Of a stretch of 46,571 bases of DNA, positions 10,414-23,824 are shown piece by piece (position 1 is the stretch's first letter; every line of letters starts with the position of its first letter). The notes under the pieces were generated by a model. It ran no database searches and was not told where the DNA came from. It saw only the letters and a program-made list of their open reading frames with translations. The position numbers and the translations under genes were made by a program. Source of the stretch: Cochliopodium minus (taxonomy: Eukaryota; Discosea; Himatismenida; Cochliopodiidae); contig JAMYWO010000078.1 of assembly GCA_024220525.1 (NCBI GenBank), forward strand, positions 118,500 to 165,070, given 5' to 3'.

Positions 10414-13400
10414 TTAGTTCTTCTCAGTACGTCTGGGACTAGGAGGCTCATTGAACTCAGACTGAGAAATGGACTTTTTCTTGAGGTTGATGGGGTTGGT
10501 GTAGTGAATGATCTTCTTGGGGGTGGCGACTAAGAACTGGGTTGCTTGCAAAATGATACAAATGGAAACGATGGGGACCTTGGACAAAGCGGGGATGCTT
10601 TGTATGAAATTCAAGTTGAAAGCATCGAAGATCATGATCTCACCTTCGTGTGTACCGACGATGAGATGATTGTTTCCTTGGGAAAGGTTGGTAAACTCGA
10701 AACTGATCACCTTTTTGTTTTCGATGAGAAGTTCCTCTTCGAGGTGGCCGTTGACGTTGAATAAGTGGAGGTGGGAATAGATCGTTTTGACTCGGGAGAC
10801 GGAAGGAATCACTTTCCTGTTGCTGTTGAGAGTTTTGGGAGGAGATTTCAAGTGACAAACGGTGAGGATGTCGCCTGACGTGCTGGATACACGGATGGAC
10901 TGGACGACCTCTTCAAAGACTTCGATAGATCTGACGCAGTAGAACTTGTTGAGATCCCAAATGATGCATGTCTTGTCTTTGGAGGCAGAAACGATCACTT
11001 TGAACTCAAAGGAGATGTAGAGATAGGTGATGGCGTTGGAATGTCCGAAGAGAAGATCAATTAGGATGTACGATTCGTTGAGGGTATGATTGTTTTCGAG
11101 GGAGATCAAGGTGGGCATGCTCAATGAAAAGTAGCTCTTGTTCTCCACCACTTGTTTTTTCCAAACTTTGATGATCCCCGAGTTGGTTCCGGCGATGATG
11201 ATCCCATTGTGCGTTGCCTCACAACTGGTGATCGAATCGAAATCACGAGAAAAGTGTCCGTGATCAAAGTTGATGTTGGTGGCGATGTTATTGAGCTCAT
11301 AAATCCTCATCCCGTTGAATTTGTCCCATCTCAAATAGGTATTAGTGTCAGGAACAAGGATTTCGTTCTCGCAAAGTGCCAAAGGTGTGCTGTTATTTAA
11401 AAAGTAGATTCTGTTGATAGGATTGGTAGAGAGCGAGTCAAAAATGGTTGCATCAGTAAAATTTTTCGAGTTGACGATGTTGATGGAGGGTTCAATTTGA
11501 TTCTTTGAAGGATGAGGAAAAGTGAATAATTGTTTGGGAACTTGACCAAAGTTGTTGATTTGAGTAACCACCGAAATCAAATCACTCTTTTGTTTGATTT
11601 CGTTGAGTTGGATTGTACCTTGGTAAGTCAAAGGATGGAAAACGTTGAACGCTTTGACTGCTTCTTCTCCTGTTTGTTTGTAGCCAAAGATCAGATCGAT
11701 CCAATGATTGAGATTCTTGGAAACGTAATCACACTCTAAAGCATCTTTGTGCAACTTTATGAACAATCTGGGATTAGAATTCGCCCACTCAGGAAGAGAT
11801 ACTTCCGAAATATTTCCTTTTTCTTGTGTCTCGCCAAAATCCACATTGTTTATGTTCCTCAAAAACTCTGGGAGATAAAAAAATTCGGGCAAAAGCTCTT
11901 TGGTATCGGAAGTTTTCTCCGAAGTCAAAATCCAACTTGACCCAACATCTTTAAAACATCTATCAGCACAATCAAACTTTCCTCCTTGTAACTCTTTGGC
12001 AAAAGTGGTAAAAGGTTCTACTCTCATCAAAAAATGCAAAACAGTGGCAGAGTTGGAATAGTGGCTTCCGTAGTAATAAGGTTCAGCGTAAATTCTGTTG
12101 AGATTGTCCAAAGTCTTTGTGTTGGTGGTCTTTTTTTGTTGGGTCAAAACATCAAAATTACTGATGAAACCATCCAACCTTTTGTCATTTTGAGCGCCCA
12201 TAGGCTTTGTTAAGTCCCTGAAAGTGTTGGGATCTTCCAAATTGAGCTCCTTTGAGTTGTAATCTTTCAAGATCCAAGGGAAAACAGGGTATTGAGCAAG
12301 ATCATTCAAACATCTGCCAGCAAGAGTGTTAAGATGCACCAGATATTCAAAGTTGGAGATCTTTTTGTTTATCCATTGTTGGGTGATGTTGTTGCCGCTC
12401 GAAAAATTGAAGAAATTCTTTTTGACCTTGTTGTTACTCTCGTAATCAATCCTGTTGGGTAAAGATTGCTTCTCTATCTCGTTGTAAGTCTCATCTCGTT
12501 CCTTTGAGTTTTCGAAAGCAACCAAAGCTGTTTTTCCATAAACCAAGAACAACTCCAAAGCATTATCTTCAAGAAGATATCTCAACTTTCTTACATCTTG
12601 AATTGCATCAAAAGACCAGCTTGTGACTTGCCATTTCTTTTTTTGCTCGAGCAAGAGTTGAGAAGTTTCTAGAACATTGGAAACGTCCAAGTTCTCTTCA
12701 AGAGATATGGTAGGAACGAAATATATTCCGCGGTTTGTGAGGATCACTTCCCCATCTTTGGTGTGATATTGTTTCACTATTTTACACTTTTTGGAAACCC
12801 AAATGACAGTTTCATCGCTTGCAAGAGGGACAGCTTAAATCAAAGTTTAAAGAATATGTTATTAAAAATTTTTTATATTTACCATTTAAAGATTCATTGC
12901 TTCCTTGTTTCAACAACTTCCACAAAATAGATGGGAGGGATGTTGGTATTGGAATGATGGGTTTCAATCTCAGCCTGACTCTATTTGGTCCTTCTTGTTG
13001 GTCCAGCTTCCATTTCATGTCTCCTTTTGAAAAGATTCCTCTCACGTTTAAGATCTTTTTGGAGAGATACTTCCAATCTTTGACGATGTTTCTCAATTTG
13101 AGCTGTCTCTCTCTGATCACATTCAACTGTTTCTTCTCCAAAGCAAATTTCTTTTCGAGGATATCTGTCTTGACATTGGTGAGAACGTTGTTGATAGATT
13201 TGTTTTGGATTTTGAGGTAGTTCTCCCTCGAATTATTCTTGAATCTCTCCAAAAAGCTATTTTTCTCATCTTTGAAGTTTGCCACTTCTTGACCTTCAAA
13301 GTAGCGGAATATCATTGGAACAAAGTTTTCGTTTTCGTTGAGAATTTCGTTGATGAACTTTTCTTTACTGAGATTATCGTTTTCAAAATTCTTGGTGAAT

Positions 13401-16400
13401 GTGATTCCATCTTTCACTTTTTGAAAAGTGTTTGTCTCTTCAAACTGATTAAGATCCTTAACAATGTTTTTATGGAGGAAAGGAGAATTCAAAACATTGA
13501 CAGTGTTTGAGTAAGCCATCTTTTTCCAAATCGCCCAAGTTTTAGTCTTCAAAGATTTGGTAACACTGTTATCCATCAAAACTTTTGAGGAATAGTACAA
13601 AAAAGGATCACAGAACGAAACATCAAAAACATTTGTTGTGAGAAGATCTTCCAACATGGTTTTGCTTTCAATGATCTTTCCGAACATTATCTCCACAACT
13701 CTGTCGTAAGTAAACCTCTCGAGGGAAATAGTGTGCAAGATGAATACTGAAAAGGAAGTCTTGAACTCTGATCCAAATTTCTTCATCACAGTGGATTTAA
13801 CTTTGTAAACTTTGAGAAAAAAAGAAACAAACTGTTCTACAACCACTTTGGTAGTTTCGGTTTGTGATCTAGCAAGAAAATAATTTAGATAAAAAGGATG
13901 ATTAAAAATAATTTTACGTTGGATCATATAAGATGTGCCAATAATTTGAGACAATACGAAGAATACGGATTATAGGTTCATTAACAAGTTCTTCAATATT
14001 TGGCTCTCTAACGAGGGATTTCAAAAGTTGATGGAACAATCTCAGAAAAACCAACAAAAGATCGTTAAATTTGATCACTTCCTTGAAATTCATCAGATTG
14101 ATGCAAGATATTTCAATCAAATAAGTTGATGTGAGTCTATCTCCCCTGGTAAGGCAGGCATACTTTAAGATGGTGATCAAAAAATTGATGATGCATTCTA
14201 TTTCGAAAGGAAATTCAAAAAGGATGTCAGATGGAGATTGAGAATTTGCACGTTTCTCTTTTTCCTTATCCATCCATTCATACAAAAGTGGATTGTCATG
14301 ATTAAATTCTACAGAAAGTAAATTTACGAGCAACTCGCACGAATTTTGGCTGATGAACATTTCTTTGGTGGTTTCAAAATATTCAAAGATTTTGTGGAGA
14401 AAATTCAGCACATTGATTTTCAATTCTTTGTTCATACGACAAGAACGTAGCCCAATCAACAAAGATTTCAGAACCCACGGATGATTAAAGTTACTCGGTT
14501 TGATATCTCTTTCCAAATCACTCCAAGATGTATTCAGTTTGGCACCAAATAACATCAAAAAGAGCTGTGAAACGATTTCTTTGTTGATCTCGTACGAAGA
14601 GAGATGTATGCCGATGATGTTTGGGCCAGTATTTTTGAGGAATGCTTCAAAAGATGGCTGATGTCTCAATGATTCACTCAATATTTTCAGTGCTAAAACT
14701 CTTACAGGAGCTTCCGGATCGCAAATAAGATGACTGATCATGAGGGGAGGAAATATTTCGTTGAGGGTTGCCAAGTTCTCCGCTTTGCAAAGTTTATACT
14801 TTCGATGTAAGATTTTGAGGATACCCAGCCTGAGATACTTTAGTTCAGTAGTAGATATGATCGTTTCAGAGCTGTAGGAAAACCCTCTTTTGGGAGAATC
14901 TTTGATTACTTTGAGGTTATCTTCGCTGCTTTTCTTTTTATCCTCGTTTATAAAATTTTGGAGAGATCCATTTGATTCCATAAACTTGAAGATGTGCCCA
15001 GAAGATTTAGATCTCACCAACCGAAATGATTTCTTCTTTTTGGATGTCTTGTTGATTATGTTGGTATTAGTAACGTGTTTGCTGCATTTGTCAGGAGCTG
15101 AATCATCTCTGTTGGAAACAACATATTCAACAAGCAACCTAAAATGTTCTTCGTCAATGGGATTCTCTATCAAAGTTTTGTTCAGCTTTACATCGTTCTG
15201 GAGAAGATCTGTCATTGATTTTTCTTTTCCTTTAGTTTGAACAAAAGCGGTAGTTTTTTCGTTGACCACATGAATCAAGTTTTCTAAAGTGAGAAGAATC
15301 TTTTTGAGGAGAGATTTCTTGGAGAAAGTGATCTCGTTCATGAGAAAGAAGACTATTTCCTGGATGATCCCAACTTTTTTGAGGCACAAACTGTTGAATA
15401 CACCACAAACAGGATCGTTGATCAACACCAACAAAATATGAAAGAGGGTATCGAGATTATCTTGATCCATCACCACCCATATACTCGAATTTACAATCAA
15501 GTTTTTGAGGGCTGTCAAGTTTTGGATGGTGCATTCGTTAACCATTGTTTTCTTGAATGTGATTCCCACCAAGTTGTACAGAATGAGCAACAAGTTGCCA
15601 TCACATTTGATGATGAAGCGAGATAGAATTTCGTATCCATTGATGGATTCCATCTGCATGAGATTGTTGGAGTTATGCGAGACCACACTGTTCAAAAGTT
15701 TAACGAAATAAGCGAATTTAGGAGGATTTTGATAGTTTTGCCCGAGTAAATACAAAATTATGGGAACTCCTCCAAATTTAAACAAAACATCTTGGAAGAA
15801 ATGATTCTCGGAGAATTGAAGAGAATTTTTGTTCTGAACTTCAGGAAAAGGGATTTCCTCAAATGGCAACTTCAAAGAAGTTTTAAAGTTTTTGAGGTGG
15901 CTAGATTTAAAGTTATTGTTAGCCATCGAGTTTCTCTTTTGCTTCATCATTTCCTTTTTCTCTTTGTTCTCTTCTTTTCCATTTGTGATGAAATTTGAAA
16001 AAAAAGATTTGCTCTTTGGTTTGGAATTCTCGATTCCAGATAATTCAAACAACTGAGAAATTTTCTTGACTTTGGTACTGACGTTAAGTTTCTTTGTTTC
16101 ACAATTAAGTGCGAAAATGAGGCTAGAAGAAAGTTTGAGAAGGTTTTGTTCTTCGATATCCAAAAGAAAGCCCAGTTCACTGCTGAAATAATTTACAGTA
16201 GCCTTTGAGATGATATTAGGGTTCTTGAAAGAGATTTTATCTTCTGTTGTTAACCCATTGTATTTTGGACCAAGGTAATACAAGAGGAAACACTCTTTCT
16301 TGTTCAGATATTCGTTGAAGTAGTACAACCCAGTGATTGAAAAGCTGGTGAAATTTTTTTTTGTTTTGGTTGCATCTCCTATTTTGAGAGCTACATTTTG

Positions 16401-19400
16401 GGCATTGGGAATTCTCGAAAACTTGATTCCTTTTCTCTTGAACCTCATTAATCCATCCATAAATATCTTACAATTCTTGTTTCTCAATTCTATGATTATG
16501 TGATTCCATTTGTCCATTGTGAATCTAAACGGACCAAAATCGATGTATTCATTTGATGAATGGTAAAAACGAATGGTGTTTTCGTTGATGATGGAAACTT
16601 GGTAAAGTGGATCTGTTTTTCCATTGACCGTGCAAACAAAAGAAATAAGAACAAGTTCTTTATATTTTTCTATGTTTCTGTTAGAAAAAAACTTTTTGAA
16701 CAAGATGGGATCCTGTTTAGGCTTTGCGTGTGCTGAATGGGGCAGAACTGGAGAATTTCTCACATCACTGATAAACTCCTTCCCGAGGCAGAGCCAAAAA
16801 CTAAAAGTCAAGCTTTGTCCAATTGGAAATGCTTGATCTTTCAAGAAAGGGATACTCATAGATGTGGGATGGTCTTGTAAAACAAATTTTAGGTAATGAT
16901 TTGGTCTTAGTACTCCTGAGTCACATATCTCCGTCACAGTTTTGATAAAATTCAAGGAAATATCGCTTTTGTTTAACACTGGAAGGAGCTTTTTTAGATC
17001 AGAAAACTGTACGTTCAAAGAAGCTACTCTTTTGATAACTGGCATGAAAATATTTTCTTGTTTCAACAAATCTCCAGAAAAATATTTGAGAATGTACTTG
17101 ATGATTCTTTGGGGAACCATTCTGTTAGGAGTCTTTTCTGCAATGAGGCAAATGTCTTCAATGATAGACAAAATAACATTTTTTTGGAGAATATCTTTTT
17201 TTTTTCCAACCAACTTTAGACATACCGAAAGAAACTCTGGATATCTTAGTTCCAAACCAAGAAAACAAGTTTGGCAAGTATCAATATGGACTCTATTCAA
17301 CTTGAGATCTCTCATTCCTTGAGAACAAGCAAAGGGCCAAGTTTCTTCAATAGCAAGTGATAAAAATTTACAGATAACTACACCCGCTGATTCATCATTG
17401 AAAAAATTGGAATTGCTTTCGAAGAGAGGCTCGGAAAGAGAAGGAATGTCCAAGTACTGATAAATAGTATCTATTTTGATCAAAAATTTGAAGACATCCA
17501 TGACAAGACCAAAATATTTCAAAAGCTTTTTAGAAGGAGTGCAATGGTAAATGGTTTGCAACATTGAAATCAATATGATAGTTCCTTTGGAGTTGTGGAA
17601 ATCATTTTCCACTTCTTTTTTAAGTTTAAATATCTCCAAAAGATATCTCAACACATCAATTCTTAATGAAATAACTTCATTGGAAGAAGAGGATCCCCCA
17701 GTTTGGACCAAAAAGTTGATCACATTGGACATTTCACTATAATAATTTATTTAATTTAAATAAAAATAATAAATAAAAAAAATTTTACTCTTTGTTAGGT
17801 GTCTTCAACAAATATTTAAGGATTGTAAAACACAACTTCCTATAACCGGTTATTGATGCCAAATCATAAATTTTTTTGTAATCAATTCTGAAAATAGAAA
17901 GAATAAATTGAATTAAAAAAAAAAATTTTTTGATCTTACGATATGCTACTATTCAAAAAAGTTGTTTCATGGTTGATAAACTTGGCAACAAATTCAAGAA
18001 TAACTTTTCCAAGCTGAAACAAAAACCTGTCACTATCCAAAACATTCAGTTCATCATCCTCTTCAACTTGCAAAAAAGAATACATATCCTCGTCTTTAGT
18101 CTCGTTCCTTATTTCTCCCGAAATGAGGAGCTCTTGATAATTGAGAAAGTGTTTCTGATAATCATTGTACTCCCTAGGATGAACCAACATGTTTTTGCAG
18201 AAATAATTGAAAAAAGATTCGGTATCTAAAATTTTGTCAATGTTCTGCGTGACGAATTGAATAATTATGTATTGCGAAGTGGGGCTCTTTTGTCTCATAA
18301 ACAATTCAAAATAAAATTTTTCAATTTTCAACTTCTCAAGTACGATCAAACTTAGTTGGAGTGCCTTGGTTTTGTGTTTGGGAGACAAAAGATGGAAGTT
18401 TTGGTAGATAACCTTCTGAAGAGAACGATGTATGGTGTTTATGGAATGTGACAACTCTTCTTTTGGGTATTTCCACTTTATCAACACTTCCATCACTACA
18501 AACAAATGATCTGCTTTGATTTTTTTTTTGTTTCTTTCTATGACAACGATTTCTTTGTTGTTGGTGTTTTTAAGATCGTTTATTTCTCTGTCCGATGAAG
18601 AGACTATGGAAGAGAGGATGCTGTCCACAGGATCAGAGGAAATCAGAGAAACAGAGTCTTTATGAACTGCACGAGAGTGGCTAACAAAAGACAGTTTACA
18701 GAATAAATAAAGGCAGTAATACTAAAATATTTAAAAAATAATAAAAAAATAATAAAAATAAATAAACATTTTGACCTGTATCTCTCCAAAGTGTGTGTCC
18801 AATAATAGTCTACAAATCATATCTTCAAGAGAGACTGTTGATATTTGCAAATGACTCTTTAGTGGGACGTAGTTGTACTTATAAATCACGTTGGTGAGCA
18901 AACTATACATCTGTATCCAAAAGCTCTGCCAGTAAACGTTTTGTTGGGAATAGTAAAATTGTAGAAGATTCTTTATTTTGGGAACGAACTCCTATTTTTT
19001 TTTTTGGATTGATTTTATAAAATTTAAATTGAATTTTTTTATTTTCTATAAATCATGTAATAATTGTTTATAAATGATTAATTCTATAAGAAATAAAGAT
19101 CTCACCATTTTATTTATGAGTATGTTTATTCCTATATTATCAGATGGGAGAGTCTGGATGAGTTTCTCGAAAATATCTTGCATATAGCTAGATAAATAAG
19201 CCAAGGTGACATCTTCCCTCATCTCTTCATTGCTTCTTATTTTGGTGATGGTGTTTATATACAGTTTAGAGATGATGGAGAAGCTATCCAACAAATCTTT
19301 GGAATTTTGCATGAGATTATCAAGTATTTGAAATGATAATGATACTATATACAATAATTTTTCAAATATTTTTGGGGTGGGATCTTTATCTTCTTGTTGA

Positions 19401-20001
19401 TCCACATTCTTGCATAATTCACTTTTGAGATTCGATAATTTCTTTGTGATGCTATTATGTGCATCTTTAGTTGGATTAAAGATGAATATCTGTGGATAAT
19501 AATCATGCTTGATCTCTTTCATCTCCAATTTGCCACAAAGATACATCTCTATAACATTCGAATAAAAATCGCATATTTGTTCAATTAATGATTGAAGTAT
19601 TTTAAATGGGATATTTGAATCCTATTTAGGGAAGAATTGTTATATAAATAGGTAAAGATATTGTTTTTTTTTTTATTCTGTGATTAATTTGCGCATACCA
19701 TTGATAATCTTGATATAAATCTCATCAAAGAGATTGCATCATGGCTATTTATCAATGATTCTACATTTGTTTGCAATAAATTTGAAAAATATTTCAGTAT
19801 TCCCTCAATTGAATTTTTCGATCTGTCAGGTAATTATATTTCTTATAAATTGCTTGTATAATATTCCAAATTTACTTACAATGATGTCAAATCCAATTTT
19901 TCTTTTTCATTTTGATTTTCAATAAAGATTATGATGCCAATTATCTCTTGTATATTTTCATTTATGTTGTGGGAATTAATTTCTTTGATTAGATCTTCCA
20001 T
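10414..20001 (-). CDS. ALFY/LvsA-type BEACH protein
   Basis: Nine exons (20001-19880, 19822-19699, 19621-19106, 18991-18776, 18721-17940, 17887-17789, 17736-13918, 13868-12883, 12833-10414) sum to 9084 nt, 3027 residues, with no phase conflict; most introns are 49-60 nt. Residues 1-880 are an alpha-solenoid. About 890-1110 is a concanavalin-like domain (FWLCLGKEF). PH-BEACH begins near 2222, and BEACH (about 2375-2660) holds TKPMGAQNDKR, LQGGKFDCADR, LPEFFYLPEFL and HWIDLIFGYKQTGEEAVKAF, closest to WDFY3/ALFY and Dictyostelium LvsA. WD40 repeats (KDKTCIIWDL) fill the rest. There is no C-terminal FYVE domain, as in LvsA and unlike animal ALFY. These are large scaffolds acting in aggregate autophagy (ALFY) or in cytokinesis and contractile vacuole function (LvsA). 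The family is certain; the role here is inferred. Confidence 0.93.
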
Positions 20002-20295
20002 CAATAATATCCCAATGAAATTTTTTTTTATATTTTTTTTTATGATGGTATATTTGAAGTATCAATTTTTGACAATACAAATTGTTTAAATTTGTCTCAA
20101 TGAGGAATATCATATTTAAACTGGAAATTTCTTTTATTTTAAAGGATTAAAAAATCCTTATCAAATTTAAATTATATCACCGGGATGATGATCCATAGAT
20201 TTAAAATTCAATATAATCCATATAATATCAATATAATCCATATCAATAAATAAATGAATAAAATATCTTTGAATAAAAACTATGGTTTCGAAATT

Positions 20296-21458
20296 TTATT
20301 TCTTAATCTCAACATAGTTGAATACAGTCTCTTCACTTTCATCATTATCTTGAGCATCAACATATCTGGTCAATCTTCTAAGAGGTTTAGGTTTGGTGTA
20401 ATCATTATAATGTTTGCTCTTCCATTCCTCGATGTCTTCTCTAGTCCACAAAGTTCTTCTATCCAACAAAAGGGTGGAAGAGAAAAAAATACCTACAACA
20501 GCCATTGGGACAAAGACAGCGAGGTAGAGCGTCAATTTATCAGAATTGGGCGTGCTTAATTGTGAGAAGGGAACCCAGTATGTGTCCGGATCTACAGATG
20601 ATTGCAATCCATTTTCACAATTTGTACCTTCGAGTGCACTGATGGTATCTATATCTAATTCTGATGTCTCATTGATCACAGTGTATTGATTAGCTAAGTT
20701 ATATAGTTGTTGAAATGTCAAAATCATTCTGCTCTGGATTTGAACGACATCATATCCTGTATCTGAATTATTAAATTGAAAAGATAAGGATATTTTAAAA
20801 AAAAAAAATTGTTTTTTTTACAGTAGAATGCATTCCCAGATCTATTCCATAAACCTCTTCCATAGGCATTAAACTCTCTTTCCCATTTATCAGCTTCTTC
20901 TACTTCAATCGCTATCCCTCTTTCATAGATTGTATTTCCCGGTTGATTATTTTGTTTGGGGCATGTGCTCATGTAATATCCTTTCCACAAGATGTATTGA
21001 TCTGAAAAGGATAAAAATGCCTTTGTTAGATTGATGGAATAGATATGTGATGAAGATAGAATGGATTCTAATGATTTTTTAGCTTGCACTTGGAGATATG
21101 GAACTCCTATAAAACTTGGTGAAAGAATGATATTCCATGTTGTTGATTTCAATATCAAAGGCTTTATCATAAAGGTTTTTAAGTTTTATCAAAAAAAATT
21201 GTGAATCTTCTTACTTCCATAAATACAAAGCTACTTCTGTAATTTGTTTGATTTATAAGTTGTTCAGTCAGATATTTTGACTGTCCAAGGTGACATCCAT
21301 TCTGTGCCACTTTAAAATTCCATTATTTATTTGTTTGTCTAATGAATCTAAATATTACCTTCATGAACAGAATTGACTCTATTTATGGGATTGTCTTGAC
21401 AATTTATAGTGATCAACAAAAATATCACTATATAAAATAAATTTTTTATAATTGTCAT
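20296..21458 (-). CDS. Secreted, membrane-anchored M15/VanY-like protein, probably inactive
   Basis: Exons 21458-21359, 21309-21215, 21161-20822 and 20762-20296 join to 334 codons. A signal peptide (IIKNLFYIVIFLLITINC) opens the protein. The middle resembles D-Ala-D-Ala carboxypeptidases of the M15/VanY kind: an alanine-rich helix (VQAKKSLESIL), a PGNTIYERGIAIEV block in the place of PGxSxHxxGxAxD, a Trp-led helix (DKWEREFNAYG), and a LTFQQLYNLANQY segment like the peptidoglycan-binding tail of bacterial relatives. The metal-binding His and Asp are replaced (Tyr, Glu), and the last His is absent (GNAFYYTG). A TM (LYLAVFVPMAVVGIFF) and a 50-residue basic/acidic cytosolic tail follow. It probably binds rather than cuts a cell-wall or other peptide ligand. 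Family moderately sure. Confidence 0.6.
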
Positions 21459-21775
21459 TTTTTTTTTATTTTTTGGCACCTTATTAAATTTTTAATTGAA
21501 AATACAATTGTTGTTGAATGATAGATGATGTTCATTATCTTATTTGAAAAATATTTTCATTTTGATTATATAAGATTAAAAAATCATCAATAAGGATAAC
21601 TTTAATGATTCATTTTAATGGAATTGGGAGTGGATATTGGAAAAATTTAGAAATAATGAAATAATAAGAAGAAATTTTTTTTTTTAAAAAACTGAAATAT
21701 AAAAAAGAGAAATAATAAAAAAAAATATAGTGTGGAAACACTTTAAAAGAGAATTTCTTGATCCACAATCATAAA
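21459..21775. promoter_or_regulatory. Divergent promoter region
   Basis: 317 bases between the start codons of the M15-like gene (-) and RMI1 (+). No open frame; A/T runs throughout. Both promoters must lie here because the flanking genes are transcribed away from each other; no specific element could be defined. Confidence 0.45.
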
Positions 21776-23824
21776 ATGCTAAATAATGAATATATCAAGT
21801 CCAAATATTTTATAAATGTAAAAAAGGAATGGCTAAATGAATGCATATCATTCCTATCATCCAAACAAACAGGATTTTTAGCTATGAATATAGAGAAGAA
21901 GGCAGATATTGTATTTTCCCAAATATTGGATGCAGATTTGAGGGAAATAGCAATACAAAATATTCCAACCAATTTCCAAGAAAAATTGAAAGATAAGGAA
22001 TGGCAATTGATGGGATCATATCTTCTCCAATGCAACAATTATGTGAATATAGCCAAATCAGAAAATTCAAAAGAGGGAAACAAAGAGATTATTATCGCTA
22101 ATAAATCAATGATAAAATTGCATCTTACAGATGGAATAATAGATATCTATGGATTGGAATTCAAACAGATAGAGGGTTTCAAAGAGGTGTCATTGGGATC
22201 GAAGATTATGATCAAAAATTGCACGGTGAGGCGAGGGATGTTGATATTGAGCCCCAATAACTGCAAGATGATAGGGGGTAAAGTGGAATGGATGGAGAAT
22301 GTGAGATTGAAGAAGAAGGGGAGAGATCAGTGGGAGATAATGCTGGATAATATCAATAATAAGAATGGAAATGGAACTAATAACAATAATAACAACAATA
22401 ATATAAATGGGACCAACAATAATAATATTATAAGAAACAATCAAAACGATATCAATAATAATACAAGAAGCAATAACATTAACAACAATAATAACAATGA
22501 TGACGAAGATAATCAAATAGGAATACCAGATATCGAATCAGATATAATCACAGTCAACAGCAATATCACGGAAACATCCAGCAAACCACCAGTTAAAGCG
22601 CCCGCCAAAAGATCGCTCACCTCCTTCTTCAAGACGGCTCCCAAACCAAAACAAAATGTCACTCTCCAACCCAAAACACTCCCCACCAAAGAAAACGTTT
22701 CCAATAACAACTCCACCATCAACAAAGACAAACCCAAAACCATTGATCAGTTTTTCTCTAAAAACCCTGGCTCCATAAATAACAATACTAACAATAACAA
22801 AAATTCTACCAATAACATTAATTCCAATAATAACATTAATTCTATTAATAATAATTCCAATAATAACAATAATTCTATTAATAATAAAGATAATTCTGGC
22901 AACAATAATTTTGGTAAAAGTAATAGTAGCAATAATGTTAATAATCTCAATAATAATAGTGACAACAAAGTCACCTTAAACCGGAACTCTACCAATTCTG
23001 TTAACACTATTGTCAACAATAAGCTTCCTTCCAGTAATTCTCCTAATATAAATAGGAGAGGAAGTTTTAATTCCCTTCTCAATAATAACAAAATTAACTC
23101 TTCTAACAATAATGGAAACATTATAAATAACAACACGAACATGAATAATATCTCCGCTCCAAAAAACTCAACAAACAATGTTAATGTAATAAAAAAAGTC
23201 CCTCTTAACAATATTAACCCCATTAAAAATCCAAATAAAAACGTTAATAATGTTAATTCCAGTATTACTAACGGAAATCTTAATACCAACACTAATCAAT
23301 CAAGTAATAGTAATAACATCAATGTTATTAATAAACCTCCTCTTAAGAACCCTCCTTTGACCAACAGACCTCTTTCCACCTTTTTGAAGAATAACACCAC
23401 GAACAGTAATGCCTCAAACAAACTAAATGTCAATAATAATCAAAATAACAATAATGATTTAAATAAACATGTCAATAACGATACCAATAATAACAATCAG
23501 AATCCATCTAATGGCATTAAAATCAAAAAAGAAACCAGTGCCATCTCCAAGTTTTTTAAGACCCAGATCAAGCAAGAGAAGGCGAGTGTTGAACTTACAA
23601 CCAACCCTACTGAAGATTCTCCCCAATCCAGCACAATCTCCGACAAAGAACCCTCCATTCAGATCAAAAAGGAGACTCAGATAAAGCTCGAGAAGGATGA
23701 CAACAACAAGAGGAACATGGAGAGTTCTGATCCGAATCCTGTTGTCAAGAAGAAGAAACATTTTATGGGTGAGGATGACGAAGATATGTTTAATGTAGAA
23801 AGTCAAAATGTCGATTTTTTCTGA
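21776..23824 (+). CDS. RMI1: RMI1, OB-fold subunit of the RecQ/Top3 dissolvasome, with Asn-rich tail
   Basis: Single exon, 682 residues, first ATG at 21776. Residues 1-185 match RMI1: an N-terminal helical part (WLNECISF, DADLREIAIQNIP), then the OB fold with IKLHLTDGIIDIYGLEFKQI, LGSKIMIKN, VRRGMLILSPNNCKMIGGKV. RMI1 binds topoisomerase 3 and a RecQ helicase to dissolve double Holliday junctions in the nucleus. Residues 195-600 are low-complexity Asn/Ser. Embedded in this tail are four hydrophobic-x-x-FF/FL motifs (SLTSFFKT about 281, TIDQFFSK about 322, PLSTFLKN about 531, AISKFFKT about 589) and a terminal QNVDFF. They resemble PCNA-binding PIP boxes or related clamp/Rev1 motifs, but lack the first Gln. 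Its last 58 codons are duplicated at 26683. Confidence 0.88.
   Translation: MLNNEYIKSKYFINVKKEWLNECISFLSSKQTGFLAMNIEKKADIVFSQILDADLREIAIQNIPTNFQEKLKDKEWQLMGSYLLQCNNYVNIAKSENSKEGNKEIIIANKSMIKLHLTDGIIDIYGLEFKQIEGFKEVSLGSKIMIKNCTVRRGMLILSPNNCKMIGGKVEWMENVRLKKKGRDQWEIMLDNINNKNGNGTNNNNNNNNINGTNNNNIIRNNQNDINNNTRSNNINNNNNNDDEDNQIGIPDIESDIITVNSNITETSSKPPVKAPAKRSLTSFFKTAPKPKQNVTLQPKTLPTKENVSNNNSTINKDKPKTIDQFFSKNPGSINNNTNNNKNSTNNINSNNNINSINNNSNNNNNSINNKDNSGNNNFGKSNSSNNVNNLNNNSDNKVTLNRNSTNSVNTIVNNKLPSSNSPNINRRGSFNSLLNNNKINSSNNNGNIINNNTNMNNISAPKNSTNNVNVIKKVPLNNINPIKNPNKNVNNVNSSITNGNLNTNTNQSSNSNNINVINKPPLKNPPLTNRPLSTFLKNNTTNSNASNKLNVNNNQNNNNDLNKHVNNDTNNNNQNPSNGIKIKKETSAISKFFKTQIKQEKASVELTTNPTEDSPQSSTISDKEPSIQIKKETQIKLEKDDNNKRNMESSDPNPVVKKKKHFMGEDDEDMFNVESQNVDFF

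Noticed and set aside
22747-23292. Leu-rich minus-strand frame of 181 codons
   Set aside because: It is the antisense of the Asn-repeat part of RMI1 (AAT/AAC read backwards as ATT/GTT/TTA); no splice or start context.
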